Of a DNA stretch of 42,037 bases, positions 7,874-16,625 are shown piece after piece. Every line of letters begins with the position of its first letter. Within the stretch, counting starts at the first letter, position 1. The DNA is taken from positions 1 to 42,037 of the forward strand of contig NZ_LRML01000023.1 in the NCBI RefSeq assembly GCF_001647285.1. Reading direction: 5' to 3'. A model generated the notes under the pieces. The model worked only from the letters and a program-made list of their open reading frames with translations. It ran no database searches and was not told the origin of the DNA. The translations under genes were made by a program, and so were the position numbers. This DNA is from Rufibacter roseus (lineage in GTDB: Bacteria > Bacteroidota > Bacteroidia > Cytophagales > Hymenobacteraceae).

Positions 7874-9790
7874 TTGAAAGACCTCTCTGTCATTATTGTC
7901 AATTACAATGTAAGCTACTTTCTGGAGCAGTGCCTGCTTTCTGTTAAAAGAGCAGTGGCCGGTCTAGACGTGGAGGTGTTCGTGGTGGACAATAATTCCG
8001 TAGATGGCTCAGTGGAGATGGTACGGCGACGATTCCCGGAGGTGATTCTTCATGCCAACAAAGAAAATCTTGGCTTCTCGAAAGCAAACAATCAAGCTAT
8101 GAGAGAGGCGCAGGGTAAATATGTGTTGCTCCTGAACCCTGATACGGTAGTAGAGGAAGACACCTTCTTGAAGTGTTTCCGGTACATGGAAGAACACCCC
8201 GAAGCAGGGGCGTTGGGCGTGAAAATGATGGATGGCGCCGGAAAGTTTCTGCCAGAATCCAAACGGGGAATGCCTACGCCCTGGGTCGCCTTTTCTAAAG
8301 TTTTTGGTTTATCTGCACTGTTTCCTAAATCAGCTACCTTCAATCGGTACCACTTAGGTCATTTGTCTGCAGATGAAACGCATGAGGTAGATATTTTGGC
8401 AGGAGCTTATATGTTCATGCGGGCCGAGGCACTTGACAAGGTGGGGCTACTGGATGAGACGTTCTTTATGTACGGGGAAGATGTAGACCTCTCTTACCGT
8501 ATTCAGCAAGGGGGCTACAAAGTCATCTATTTTCCTGAAACCCGCATCATTCATTATAAAGGCGAGAGTACCCGCAAGACCAGCGTGAACTATGTGTTCA
8601 TGTTTTACCGCGCCATGATGGTATTTGCTGAGAAGCACTTCAGTGGGCGGCAAGCCAAATTTTACTCTTACCTCATAAAGCTGGCCATCTACCTGAGAGC
8701 CGGTTTAGCCATTGTTTCCAGAGCAGCGCAAAAGCTTTTTCCTTTGCTGTTAGATGGTATTTGCCTTGCCATTGGGGTGTTGATAGGGGAGAGGCTGGTG
8801 CAAGACCCCTTGACCCTTGGCTTTACACCTAGTTGGGCCGTTTACTTTTCGCTTTGGTTTGGTGCTGCGTTTTTTAGCGGGGCGTATGATGAACCAAGCA
8901 AACTCTACCGGTTGGTGCGGGGAATGCTCATAGGTAGTGTGCTGATCATGGCTTTCTCCAGTATCATGGGTGTAACAGATGTGCTAGGGGTAACAAACAA
9001 AAAACATTTGCTCATTGCGGTGTCTGTAGGGTTAGTGGGAATGGCTTTCTGGCGTATGTTTTTGCATTGGCGACAGTATGGCAACTGGCGCTTTGGAGAG
9101 CCTCGGGCAAAACGTATTGCTATTGTAGGCAGCCAGAAAGAAGTAAAGCGGGCCACCTCACTTTTACGCGAAGTAGGTTTGCATGACCCCATTGCCAAGC
9201 TGGAAACCCAGAATGCCGAGGCAGATCTGAGGCAGCTACAGGAAATCATCAAGATTCACAAAATCAATGAACTGATTTTCTGCGGCAAAGACCTAGCCGT
9301 TTCACAGATTATTGAATGGATGGTGCAGGTGCATGACAATGCCATTGAATTTAAAATACTGCCTGAGAACAGTACCTACATTATTGGCAGCAGCTCAAAA
9401 GATGCCCGCGGTGACTATTATGCCCTGCATATTGAGGTGAACTTACTGAATCCTTACCACCGTAGAAATAAATTTATGGTGAATTCACTGGTAAGCCTCC
9501 TGCTGTTGGTGTGCGCACCGGTGCTTATTTTGGGGATGAAAGGGAAAAGCCAGTTTTTGAAGAACTGCCTGGCAAACCTGGTGGGGCTGTACCAATGGGT
9601 GGGCCTCAAAGCAAATGCTACCCCAGACTCTAAACCGGCTGTGCTCTCACCGGTTGATAAAATTCAAAGTGATCGGTTAAGCCAACCCGCCGCCCGTCAA
9701 ATTGAAATTGCCTACGCCAAAGATTATTCTGTATTCTCTGATTTAGAGATAATCTTCAAGAACATCTGGCAATTGGGCCGTAAGGTATAA
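7874..9790 (+). CDS. GT2 glycosyltransferase fused to a degenerate polyprenyl phosphoglycosyltransferase
   Basis: I take the TTG at 7874 (LKDLSVIIVNYN) as start, giving 638 residues. The frame opens at another TTG at 7769, but that would place the recR terminator inside the gene and add 35 residues before the domain. Residues about 4-240 are a rhamnosyltransferase-like GT2 domain: VDNNSVDGS, the NPD motif near 88 and GEDVDLSYR as acceptor-side acid. Residues about 285-395 hold four hydrophobic segments, then a Rossmann-like domain (KRIAIVGSQKEVKRA). Together these resemble the N-terminal half of WbaP/WecA-type initiating enzymes. The C-terminal catalytic part is shrunken: a hydrophobic hairpin (VNSLVSLLLLVCAPVLIL) and a closing DYSVFSDLEIIFKNIW remain, but no visible KFRSM- or PGxTG-like core. 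It probably acts in surface polysaccharide assembly. Confidence 0.75.
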   Translation: MKDLSVIIVNYNVSYFLEQCLLSVKRAVAGLDVEVFVVDNNSVDGSVEMVRRRFPEVILHANKENLGFSKANNQAMREAQGKYVLLLNPDTVVEEDTFLKCFRYMEEHPEAGALGVKMMDGAGKFLPESKRGMPTPWVAFSKVFGLSALFPKSATFNRYHLGHLSADETHEVDILAGAYMFMRAEALDKVGLLDETFFMYGEDVDLSYRIQQGGYKVIYFPETRIIHYKGESTRKTSVNYVFMFYRAMMVFAEKHFSGRQAKFYSYLIKLAIYLRAGLAIVSRAAQKLFPLLLDGICLAIGVLIGERLVQDPLTLGFTPSWAVYFSLWFGAAFFSGAYDEPSKLYRLVRGMLIGSVLIMAFSSIMGVTDVLGVTNKKHLLIAVSVGLVGMAFWRMFLHWRQYGNWRFGEPRAKRIAIVGSQKEVKRATSLLREVGLHDPIAKLETQNAEADLRQLQEIIKIHKINELIFCGKDLAVSQIIEWMVQVHDNAIEFKILPENSTYIIGSSSKDARGDYYALHIEVNLLNPYHRRNKFMVNSLVSLLLLVCAPVLILGMKGKSQFLKNCLANLVGLYQWVGLKANATPDSKPAVLSPVDKIQSDRLSQPAARQIEIAYAKDYSVFSDLEIIFKNIWQLGRKV

Positions 9791-10129
9791 AACAGCATTA
9801 GACTATTCAGGTCTGAGGTACTACTTCTTTTTAGCATCACTACTGGTGTTTTAGATCTGTTTTATGAAAAATAGGTCAAAAACAACACTTCATTAAGCTT
9901 CCATTCTTCTTTAAAAGTAGGTTCCATGTCTTTACTGGCATCAACAGCAACTCATATTATATTCAATGGTTGAAAAGCTGGTTCATGTGCAGGAAAATCA
10001 GACTTTTAGTAAATGATTTGACAGATGAAAGGCTACTTTCGCTAATATTTTAATTATTTTTTCTAGAAAACTCTATAAAAACAGTAAAAGCCCCTATTTT
10101 TGGGGTATACCTTTAATGTCTGTTTAGGA
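9791..10129. other. Intergenic region of about 340 bp
   Basis: It contains palindromic element copy 3 (9846-9888) and, close to the next gene, a TATTTTTG box (10095-10102) that fits the -7 consensus but lacks a -33 TTG at the right distance. No small gene is supported. Confidence 0.6.
9846..9888. repeat. Palindromic intergenic element, copy 3
   Basis: Left arm GTTTTAGATCTGTTTT, loop ATG, right arm AAAAATAGGTCAAAAAC, with outer GTG/CAC. Several differences between the arms would still pair as G-U in RNA. It lies 55 nt after the glycosyltransferase stop. Confidence 0.85.
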
Positions 10130-11338
10130 ATGATTACGACCGAACAAAAAACTCTTTCTGATCGCATTACCTCACTTGCTGAGTCTCAAACCATTGCCAT
10201 GGCCAAAAAAGCCCGTGAGTTGGCGGCCAAGGGCGTGGATGTTATAAATTTAAGTTTCGGGGAGCCTGATTTCCAGACCCCTCAGTACATTAAAGATGCG
10301 GCCAAAAAAGCCATAGATGATGGCTACACTTTTTATACCCCCGTTGCTGGTTACCCTGAGCTGCGCAAAGCCATTGTAGAAAAGCTGAAGCGCGACAATG
10401 GGCTGGAGTACGGACCTGAGAACATTGTGGTGTCAACCGGTGCCAAACAATCTATCGCCAATGCGGTTATGTGTCTGGTAAACCCCGGTGATGAAGTAAT
10501 TATCTTCTCGCCTTACTGGGTAAGTTACGAAGAAGTAGTGAAGCTAGCCGAAGGCGTTCCAGTTGCTGTACGCGGGCCATTGGAAAATGATTTCAAAGTA
10601 ACGCCTGAGCAATTTGAAGCAGCCATTACTGACAAAACCAAGTTGGTTATGTATTCTTCGCCTTGTAACCCAACTGGTTCAGTGTTCACCAAAGACGAGT
10701 TAGAGGCTTTTGCCAGAATTCTGGAGAAACACCCGCAGATACACGTGATTGCTGATGAAATCTATGAGTACATCAACTTTACCGGAGAGCATTACAGCCT
10801 TGCCAGATTTGATGCTATCAAAGACAGAGTGATAACTGTAAACGGTTTTTCTAAAGGGTATGCCATGACTGGCTGGCGTGTGGGCTACATTGCCGCACAT
10901 AAATCCATTGCCGATGCCTGCGACAAAATGCAGAGCCAGATTACCAGTGGAACTTGTTCCATTGCCCAGAAAGCAGCTCAGGCAGCGCTGGAAGGCGGAA
11001 AAGAGTCGGCAGAGGAAATGAGCGCCTCTTACTTGCGTCGCCGCGATTTAGTTATAAAGTTAATGAATGATATACCGGGGTTCAAAACGTATGAGCCGAA
11101 AGGCGCATTCTATATTTTCCCTGACGTGAGCGCTTTCTTCGGTAAGTCTGCCGGCGACCAAGTGATTGAGAATGCCAATGATTTGGCTATGTACTTACTG
11201 AATGATGCCCACGTATCGTTGGTAGAAGGAGGAGCTTTTGGCGCACCACAATGTATCCGCTTCTCATTTGCCGCCTCAGACGAAAAGCTGACTGAAGCGT
11301 TAGGTCGCATTAAAGCTAGCTTAGCTAAATTGTCATAG
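10130..11338 (+). CDS. Aspartate aminotransferase-type PLP enzyme
   Basis: The start at 10130 (MITTEQKTLSDRI, 402 residues) matches the family N-terminus; an upstream in-frame start at 10100 adds only an unrelated stretch. This is a fold-type I class I/II aminotransferase of the AspC Igamma kind: NPTG at about 180-183, Asp209 in VIADEIYE, the Schiff-base Lys242 in NGFSKGYAMTGWRVGY, and Arg250 for the substrate carboxylate. It should interconvert aspartate or glutamate and 2-oxoacids in the cytosol. Subfamily specificity (aspartate versus prephenate or other) cannot be settled here. It is monocistronic, with a strong hairpin after the stop. Confidence 0.9.
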   Translation: MITTEQKTLSDRITSLAESQTIAMAKKARELAAKGVDVINLSFGEPDFQTPQYIKDAAKKAIDDGYTFYTPVAGYPELRKAIVEKLKRDNGLEYGPENIVVSTGAKQSIANAVMCLVNPGDEVIIFSPYWVSYEEVVKLAEGVPVAVRGPLENDFKVTPEQFEAAITDKTKLVMYSSPCNPTGSVFTKDELEAFARILEKHPQIHVIADEIYEYINFTGEHYSLARFDAIKDRVITVNGFSKGYAMTGWRVGYIAAHKSIADACDKMQSQITSGTCSIAQKAAQAALEGGKESAEEMSASYLRRRDLVIKLMNDIPGFKTYEPKGAFYIFPDVSAFFGKSAGDQVIENANDLAMYLLNDAHVSLVEGGAFGAPQCIRFSFAASDEKLTEALGRIKASLAKLS

Positions 11339-11382
11339 GTGTACAGGCGATTCTGCAAAAGAAAGCCTTGTAAATAGTAAAG

Positions 11383-11428
11383 ACGCCAGACATTCCTCAT
11401 CTTTGTGGTGCGGAATGCCTGGCGTTCT
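11383..11428 (+). terminator. Hairpin terminator after the aminotransferase
   Basis: ACGCCAGACATTCC (11383-11396) pairs with GGAATGCCTGGCGT (11412-11425) with one mismatch and a 15-nt loop. The T-run after it is weak (TTCTGCTTTT). The loop contains CATCTTTG, one mismatch from a -7 box, so the region could also carry the promoter of the next gene. Confidence 0.65.
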
Positions 11429-11452
11429 GCTTTTAACCACTTTTTCAGATAA

Positions 11453-12478
11453 ATGCCAAGTCAGAAGAACCTCTCTTCTTTGTTTGAGCGCTTCAGCCAG
11501 TTACGGGTGCTGGTGGTGGGCGATGTCATGATAGATGCCTATTTGTGGGGCAAATCTTATAGGTTATCTCCGGAGGCACCAGTGCCTATTGTGAACCGCT
11601 TGAAAACTGAGCAACGCTTAGGTGGAGCCGCTAACGTAGCGCTAAATGTTCAAAGTTTAGGTGCCACGCCTTTGCTTTGCTCTGTAGTTGGAGATGATGA
11701 AGACGGCGCCGCTTTGGTGCGGTTGCTATTGGAGCAAGGCCAAACCGACGAGGGGATAGTGCTTAGCCCCGAGCGCCCCACCACTGTAAAGCAACGCATT
11801 ATTTCAGGCGGTCAGCAACTCCTCCGCATAGATTCAGAGGTAGAGACTGACCTTACTGAGTTTGAGCACCGGGCTTTGGTAGAGCGATACTCTAAATTAT
11901 TGGCTTCTGCCGATGTGGTTATTTTTGAAGACTATGACAAAGGCGTGCTCAGCACCCAGGTCATTCAAGATCTTCTTCAACTGGCAAAGGAACGTGGTGT
12001 GCCCACTGTGGTAGATCCCAAAAAGAAGAACTTTCTTTCCTACACCGGCTGCACCCTGTTTAAACCAAACCTGAAAGAGCTCAAAGAAGGCTTAAAGGTA
12101 GATTTTGCTGATGCCAACTTAGAAGCTTTTGAAGCAGCCGTTGATGCATTGCAAGAGCGTATGGCGGTAGAGAATGTTTTAGTTACTCTTTCTGAACGCG
12201 GTGTGTTTGGGCAAACAAAAGATGGTAAAAGAACTTACTTAGATGCCCATGTTCGTACTATTTCAGATGTCTCAGGTGCCGGAGATACGGTAGTAAGCAT
12301 AGCTGCCTTGAGCATAGCCGCAGGGCTACCATTGCCTGCTCTGGCAGAACTTTCTAACTTGGGCGGCGGCCTTGTATGTGAGCACGTTGGGGTAGTGCCT
12401 ATCAATAGGGAGCAACTGCTGCATGAGGCGCAAAAGTCTGAAGTGCTACAAAGAGAGTTGCTCGAACTGGAGGCTTAG
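11453..12478 (+). CDS. PfkB-family sugar kinase, RfaE1/HldE kinase-domain-like
   Basis: A 341-residue ribokinase-fold protein. The N-terminus (VLVVGDVMIDAYLWGKSYRL, then SPEAPVPIV and LGGAANVALN) is characteristic of the D-glycero-beta-D-manno-heptose-7-phosphate kinase half of HldE. The C-terminal GAGD signature is at 275-278 with catalytic Asp278. The nucleotidyltransferase half of HldE is absent, so this is a stand-alone kinase (HldA/RfaE1 arrangement). It would phosphorylate a heptose-7-phosphate at C1 for LPS core or glycoprotein heptose. Downstream genes modify envelope glycans, which fits. Other PfkB substrates remain possible. Confidence 0.8.
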   Translation: MPSQKNLSSLFERFSQLRVLVVGDVMIDAYLWGKSYRLSPEAPVPIVNRLKTEQRLGGAANVALNVQSLGATPLLCSVVGDDEDGAALVRLLLEQGQTDEGIVLSPERPTTVKQRIISGGQQLLRIDSEVETDLTEFEHRALVERYSKLLASADVVIFEDYDKGVLSTQVIQDLLQLAKERGVPTVVDPKKKNFLSYTGCTLFKPNLKELKEGLKVDFADANLEAFEAAVDALQERMAVENVLVTLSERGVFGQTKDGKRTYLDAHVRTISDVSGAGDTVVSIAALSIAAGLPLPALAELSNLGGGLVCEHVGVVPINREQLLHEAQKSEVLQRELLELEA

Positions 12479-12718
12479 CCGTAGCAAATGGGCTGTCGTG
12501 CTTAGCCTAATCATTTAAACATCTGCTACTGCCATTGCTACCTGAGCTATTTGTGGTTGATGTAGCATTCAGGAAACTCTAGTTTAGAAAAGACGAATTG
12601 TCCGCTAACTAATGTGCTGTGCGGCGTGAAGTTTTCCTCTAAAATTATTATCTTCAACAGATTACCAGATTAAAATATAGAGGAAGAAGCGGTTGGTTGG
12701 GTACGAATGTAATTTCTT

Positions 12719-14287
12719 ATGGAACCACGTGTAGACCAGAAACACAGTGCTTTATACGCTGTTAAATCTTTTTTTAAAAGTAATCTGCGTCTGTTCGTCT
12801 TCCTGCTCCTGATCACATTTTTATTTGGGGCACTCTTTATTTCCGCAGACTTTTTAAATAATCCTTACCGCAGCTTTTTAGATTTTCTCATTATTGCTTT
12901 ACAATGGGGAGTGGTACTTTTTGCTACGTCAGGCCTGTTGTACCTGCTGGCAATTAACAAATACATATTTGCTGCTTTCTTTCCGATACTCACCATTGCC
13001 TGTGCGGTATTGGCTTATTTTAGAGTAACGGCAAATGTGATCTTCACCCCAATGATCTTAGACGCTGCGTTAGACAATGATCTGAGAACGTCGCTTGATC
13101 TGGTGTCTTGGTCTGTTGTATTGTTTGCTGCTTTTTGTGCCTTGGGGGCAGTATGGGCTGCCGTCTATCGTTTTAAAAATATTTCCGTTTCTCAAAAAGG
13201 AGTACATTTAGCCATTGCGGCAGGTATCATTATGCTGCCTGTTTTCCTGGTGAGCTCGTTAAAAGCGCCGGTTTCTGAAAGAATCCCTTATGTGCTGTTT
13301 TTTACCGTAAACAAATATTTAGCTGAAAAAGAAGAAATTAGGAGCGTCAGAAATAGCATTAGTGACGGTGCTTCCAGTTCTGTGGATTCTCTTACCGTTG
13401 TTTTTGTGTTAGGGGAGTCTTTACGGGCAGACCATCTAGGACTAAATGGTTACCACCGAAACACAACGCCTCATTTGTCGCAGAGGAAGGCTATTTCCCT
13501 GCCCCACGTTTACTCAGAATACACTTATACAAACAGAAGTATCCCTCATATTCTTACCAGGGCAGACAGTGCGCATACAAACAGGGCCTTTACAGAAGAA
13601 TCTTTTATTAATGTTTTCAACAAGAGTGGTTTCTACTCGTCTTGGTTAGCGAACCAAGAATCGGCAGAGAGTTATGTGTATTTCATGAACGAGGCCAAGA
13701 ACCTTTCTTATGCTAACTTAGGGAAAACACCTTACAGTTTTGAGAAATGGGTAGATGGGGAATTACTTCCTCTTTTAGAAAATGAGCTCCAAAAGAAGCA
13801 GCCTAAAAAGTTGCTTGTTTTACATACGGTTGGCTCTCACTGGTGGTACAATTCTCATTTTACGCAGCCTTATCAGCAGTTTACACCAGTAGTGAAAAGC
13901 CGGGTGATTTCTGCCTGCACAGCCGAGGAAATGATTAACTCTTATGACAACACTGTTTTGTACACTGACTATTTCATACATGAGGTAATAAAGAGAATTG
14001 AAGACCAGAATGCAATCTTAATATATCTTTCAGACCATGGGGAATCTCTGGGTGAAAATGGGTATTGGCTGCATGCTACAGATCGGCCGGAGGTGCATTC
14101 TGCCGCAAGCTTTGTGTGGGTTTCTGAAAAGTACGGTCAAAGATTTCCCAAAAAAGTGTCAGCATTGAAAGAAAATGCAGCTAAACCTTACCGAACAGAC
14201 TTTTTGTTTCACTCTATCTTAGATGCCGCCGAAATCAAATCACCTTACCTGCAAGAAGAGTTAAGCATTTTTAAGGGCAAGAATTAA
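12719..14287 (+). CDS. EptA/CptA-like phosphoethanolamine transferase
   Basis: 522 residues. Five hydrophobic segments lie within about 24-181, followed by a periplasmic sulfatase-fold domain. Metal and catalytic positions can be placed by analogy with EptA: Glu233 in VLGESLRADHLGLNGY, a likely nucleophile Thr269 in SEYTYTNRSIP (seven residues before the Pro, as in EptA), and Asp439-His440 in YLSDHGESLGENG. These enzymes move phosphoethanolamine from phosphatidylethanolamine to lipid A, core sugars or protein glycans on the outer face of the inner membrane. The stop codon overlaps the next start by one base (TAATG), so the two are translationally coupled. Confidence 0.82.
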   Translation: MEPRVDQKHSALYAVKSFFKSNLRLFVFLLLITFLFGALFISADFLNNPYRSFLDFLIIALQWGVVLFATSGLLYLLAINKYIFAAFFPILTIACAVLAYFRVTANVIFTPMILDAALDNDLRTSLDLVSWSVVLFAAFCALGAVWAAVYRFKNISVSQKGVHLAIAAGIIMLPVFLVSSLKAPVSERIPYVLFFTVNKYLAEKEEIRSVRNSISDGASSSVDSLTVVFVLGESLRADHLGLNGYHRNTTPHLSQRKAISLPHVYSEYTYTNRSIPHILTRADSAHTNRAFTEESFINVFNKSGFYSSWLANQESAESYVYFMNEAKNLSYANLGKTPYSFEKWVDGELLPLLENELQKKQPKKLLVLHTVGSHWWYNSHFTQPYQQFTPVVKSRVISACTAEEMINSYDNTVLYTDYFIHEVIKRIEDQNAILIYLSDHGESLGENGYWLHATDRPEVHSAASFVWVSEKYGQRFPKKVSALKENAAKPYRTDFLFHSILDAAEIKSPYLQEELSIFKGKN

Positions 14288-15351
14288 TGGAAAACGAACG
14301 GTTTTTGTGGGTTGACTATGCAAAAGCAATAGGTATTTTCCTGGTGGTGCTCGCCCATACACCCCTATGGACACCTGCCCAAAACTTTATCTATGTTTTT
14401 CACATGCCCCTGTTCTTTTTCATTTCAGGGTATCTGTTCAGCCATAGAAAACATGTAACCTATCTGGCCTTTATAAAGCGCAGAACTAAGCAGTTATTAG
14501 TTCCTTATCTTTTTTTCAGTGCGATTACGTTCTTGTTCTGGCTTTTTGTGGGTAGAAAATTTGGAGACGATGCCGGAGCTTCGGTGCTGTGGTACAAACC
14601 ATTATTAGGTATTCTTTACGGAATAGGCCGTCCGCCGTGGTTGGTTCACTGCATTCCGCTTTGGTTTATTCTATGCCTCTTTGTGGTGGAAAACATCTAT
14701 TACCTCATTTTTAAGAACACAGACAAAAAGTTTTTGCTCTTGGTGCTGTTTGGGGCGCTTGGTTACATAGACTACCAGTACAATCCTGTCAGAATGTTTT
14801 GGAGCGTGAATACAGCCTTAGTGGCGTTAGTTTTTTACGCAGCAGGAAACATTTATAAAGAGAAGGTAAAAGAATTTTCCGCTTTCAAATCTGCTCCTTT
14901 AGCGGGTTGTTTAGTAGTTGGAGCTCTGTTGGTGTATGCTTTTTCTTTGATAAATGGCAGAGTCAACATGCATGTGCATTACTATAACAACTATGCGTAT
15001 TTTATGATAGGTGGCTTTATAGGAATAGGAATGTGTATTGCGGTATCTGTCTTATTGGGTCGCCTTAGAATAGCGGATGGGGTGGCGGAATTCATCTCTA
15101 GAAACACTATCATCATTCTAGGTTTCCATTTAATGGCCATAAGCTTAGTGAAGGGGGTGGTGTATTTTGTACTCAAGACACCGTTAGAAAGCTTGAATGA
15201 AATGTTTGCCGCCAATCTACTTTTAAGCTTCGTGAGTTTTTTGTTGCTGTACCCGGTAATATTTGTTTTGAATAAGTGGTTTCCTGCTTTGGTTGGAAAA
15301 AGAGCCACACAACCTGTGTCTGCTAAACCATTAGGTCAGGTGCCGATCTAA
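14287..15351 (+). CDS. Acyltransferase 3 family membrane protein
   Basis: A 354-residue protein with about ten hydrophobic segments and the AT3 (OafA/WecH) opening: WVDYAKAIGIFLVVLAH with the conserved His in helix 1, then FHMPLFFFISGYLF and an R-R-T-K-Q-L-L-V-P-Y loop. AT3 proteins O-acylate exported sugars, usually acetylating LPS, peptidoglycan or exopolysaccharide. Overlap with the upstream phosphoethanolamine transferase suggests both modify the same surface glycan. The actual substrate is unknown. Confidence 0.85.
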   Translation: MENERFLWVDYAKAIGIFLVVLAHTPLWTPAQNFIYVFHMPLFFFISGYLFSHRKHVTYLAFIKRRTKQLLVPYLFFSAITFLFWLFVGRKFGDDAGASVLWYKPLLGILYGIGRPPWLVHCIPLWFILCLFVVENIYYLIFKNTDKKFLLLVLFGALGYIDYQYNPVRMFWSVNTALVALVFYAAGNIYKEKVKEFSAFKSAPLAGCLVVGALLVYAFSLINGRVNMHVHYYNNYAYFMIGGFIGIGMCIAVSVLLGRLRIADGVAEFISRNTIIILGFHLMAISLVKGVVYFVLKTPLESLNEMFAANLLLSFVSFLLLYPVIFVLNKWFPALVGKRATQPVSAKPLGQVPI

Positions 15352-15375
15352 AACTTTGTTGTGGCTTTAAAAAAG

Positions 15376-15410
15376 AACGGCTTCCCGCAGCAGATGCAGG
15401 AAGCCGTTTT
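15376..15410. terminator. Bidirectional terminator between acyltransferase gene and hemE
   Basis: AACGGCTTCC (15376-15385) pairs with GGAAGCCGTT (15399-15408) and is flanked by A- and T-runs. It serves two convergent genes, and its right half merges into palindromic element copy 4. Confidence 0.85.
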
Positions 15411-15444
15411 AGCGTTGTTTTCATAAAAACAGGCCGAAAACAGG
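15405..15444. repeat. Palindromic intergenic element, copy 4
   Basis: Left arm CGTTTTAGCGTTGTTTT, right arm AAAACAGGCCGAAAAC. It ends 2 nt from the hemE stop (15447), and its left arm shares CGTTTT with the adjacent terminator. Confidence 0.75.
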
Positions 15445-15446
15445 AG

Positions 15447-16478
15447 TTATTTCTGGCTATATTCCTTAACCGTTTGAATAAAGCATTTCACCTTCTCTGG
15501 GTCTGTGTCTGGGTAAACGCCGTGGCCAAGGTTGGCAATGTGGCGCCCTTTTCCGAAAGCATCCAGCATTTTAATGGTTTCTTTCTTCACACCGTCAAAA
15601 GAGTTGTAAAGAGCACAAGGGTCTAAATTACCTTGCAAGGTTTTGCTGTCCCCGAAGATCTGGCGAGCCTCTTTTACATCCATATTCCAGTCTAACCCGA
15701 TAACCTGGCAGTTGAGCTGCGTGAAGTCCTGCATTGAGAAAAAGGCACCCTTCGCAAATACTGTCACTGGTACTTCTGGCAAGGCGTTACAGATTTCAGA
15801 GATATAGCGGTATGAAAATTCTTTGTAATGCGCCGGAGGCAAAATGCCCGCCCATGAATCAAAAATCTGAATTAAGTCAGCACCGGCTACCACTTGGGCT
15901 TTTAAATAAGCAATGGTGGTAGCAGTAATCTTCTGCAATAATTTATGTGACAGCTCTGGCTCTGTATATAGCATTTTACGTGCCTTGGAGAACGTCTTAG
16001 AGCCACTTCCTTCTACCATGTAAGCGAAAATGGTCCAGGGGGCGCCGGCAAAGCCGATCAGCGGTACACGTCCGTTTAGTTCACGTTTGGTGACTTTAAT
16101 GGCCTCCAGCACATAGTTCAGGTGCTCGTATGGGTCAGCTACGCGCACATTCTCTACATCGGCAGCAGTTTGTACGGTGTTCGGGAAGAGCGGACCTCTT
16201 TTCTCCACCATTTCATAGGTTACGCCCATGGCCTCGGGTACTACCAGAATGTCAGAGAAAATAATAGCGGCATCCACGTCCAGTAAGTCAACAGGTTGTA
16301 TGGTTACCTCGGCGGCAAGGTCTGGAGTCTCCACCAACTCTTTGAAACCAGAGAGGCGCTCACGAACCGCACGGTATTCTGGTAAAATTCGTCCAGCCTG
16401 GCGCATAAGCCACACAGGAGTTCTTTCAGTAGGCTGGCCTAGGGCAGCACGCAGGAACAGGTCATTCTTTAATTGCAT
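15447..16478 (-). CDS. hemE: Uroporphyrinogen decarboxylase
   Basis: 343 residues, normal for HemE. The N-terminal substrate-binding motif [10 protein letters not shown] (21-30, with Arg26 and Arg30), the [14 protein letters not shown] segment with the catalytic Asp, and [16 protein letters not shown] identify it. The enzyme decarboxylates the four acetate side chains of uroporphyrinogen III to give coproporphyrinogen III in haem synthesis. It stands alone here, away from other hem genes. A TATCTTTG box ends 4 nt before its ATG. Confidence 0.97.
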   Translation of the reverse strand: MQLKNDLFLRAALGQPTERTPVWLMRQAGRILPEYRAVRERLSGFKELVETPDLAAEVTIQPVDLLDVDAAIIFSDILVVPEAMGVTYEMVEKRGPLFPNTVQTAADVENVRVADPYEHLNYVLEAIKVTKRELNGRVPLIGFAGAPWTIFAYMVEGSGSKTFSKARKMLYTEPELSHKLLQKITATTIAYLKAQVVAGADLIQIFDSWAGILPPAHYKEFSYRYISEICNALPEVPVTVFAKGAFFSMQDFTQLNCQVIGLDWNMDVKEARQIFGDSKTLQGNLDPCALYNSFDGVKKETIKMLDAFGKGRHIANLGHGVYPDTDPEKVKCFIQTVKEYSQK

Positions 16479-16482
16479 AGGG

Positions 16483-16490
16483 CAAAGATA
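16483..16490 (-). promoter_or_regulatory. TAnnTTTG -7 box directly before hemE
   Basis: On the minus strand TATCTTTG is followed by 4 nt and the hemE ATG. There is no clear TTG at -33. This is the same arrangement as at clpS and the response regulator gene. Confidence 0.4.
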
Positions 16491-16514
16491 AGAAAGGATA
16501 CTAAGACTCCGTTA

Positions 16515-16555
16515 GCGCTTTTTGGGCCTGTTTTCTAAAAACAACCCTAAAACGC
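16515..16555. repeat. Palindromic intergenic element, copy 5
   Basis: Left arm GCGCTTTTTGGGCCTGTTTT, right arm AAAACAACCCTAAAACGC. It lies between the marC 3' end and the hemE promoter, 70 nt from the marC stop with the heptamer array in between. Confidence 0.85.
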
Positions 16556-16583
16556 AACCTGAGCGTACCAAAACAAGTTGCCG

Positions 16584-16625
16584 TCTTGAGTCTTGAGTCT
16601 TGAGTCTTGAGTCTTGAGTCTTGAG
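16584..16625. repeat. Heptanucleotide tandem repeat, 6 x TCTTGAG
   Basis: Six perfect copies of TCTTGAG (42 bp) end exactly at the base before the marC stop codon (TTA on the plus strand at 16626-16628). Perfect copies suggest recent expansion. The array is non-coding. Confidence 0.97.

Noticed and set aside
12719..14287. Loss of the nucleophile Thr in the phosphoethanolamine transferase
   Set aside because: At first GES looked like a Thr-to-Ser change, but the nucleophile lies about 36 residues later, where Thr269 is present.
16584..16625. TCTTGAG array as a CRISPR or protein repeat
   Set aside because: Units are only 7 bp with no spacers, and the array lies outside any reading frame.
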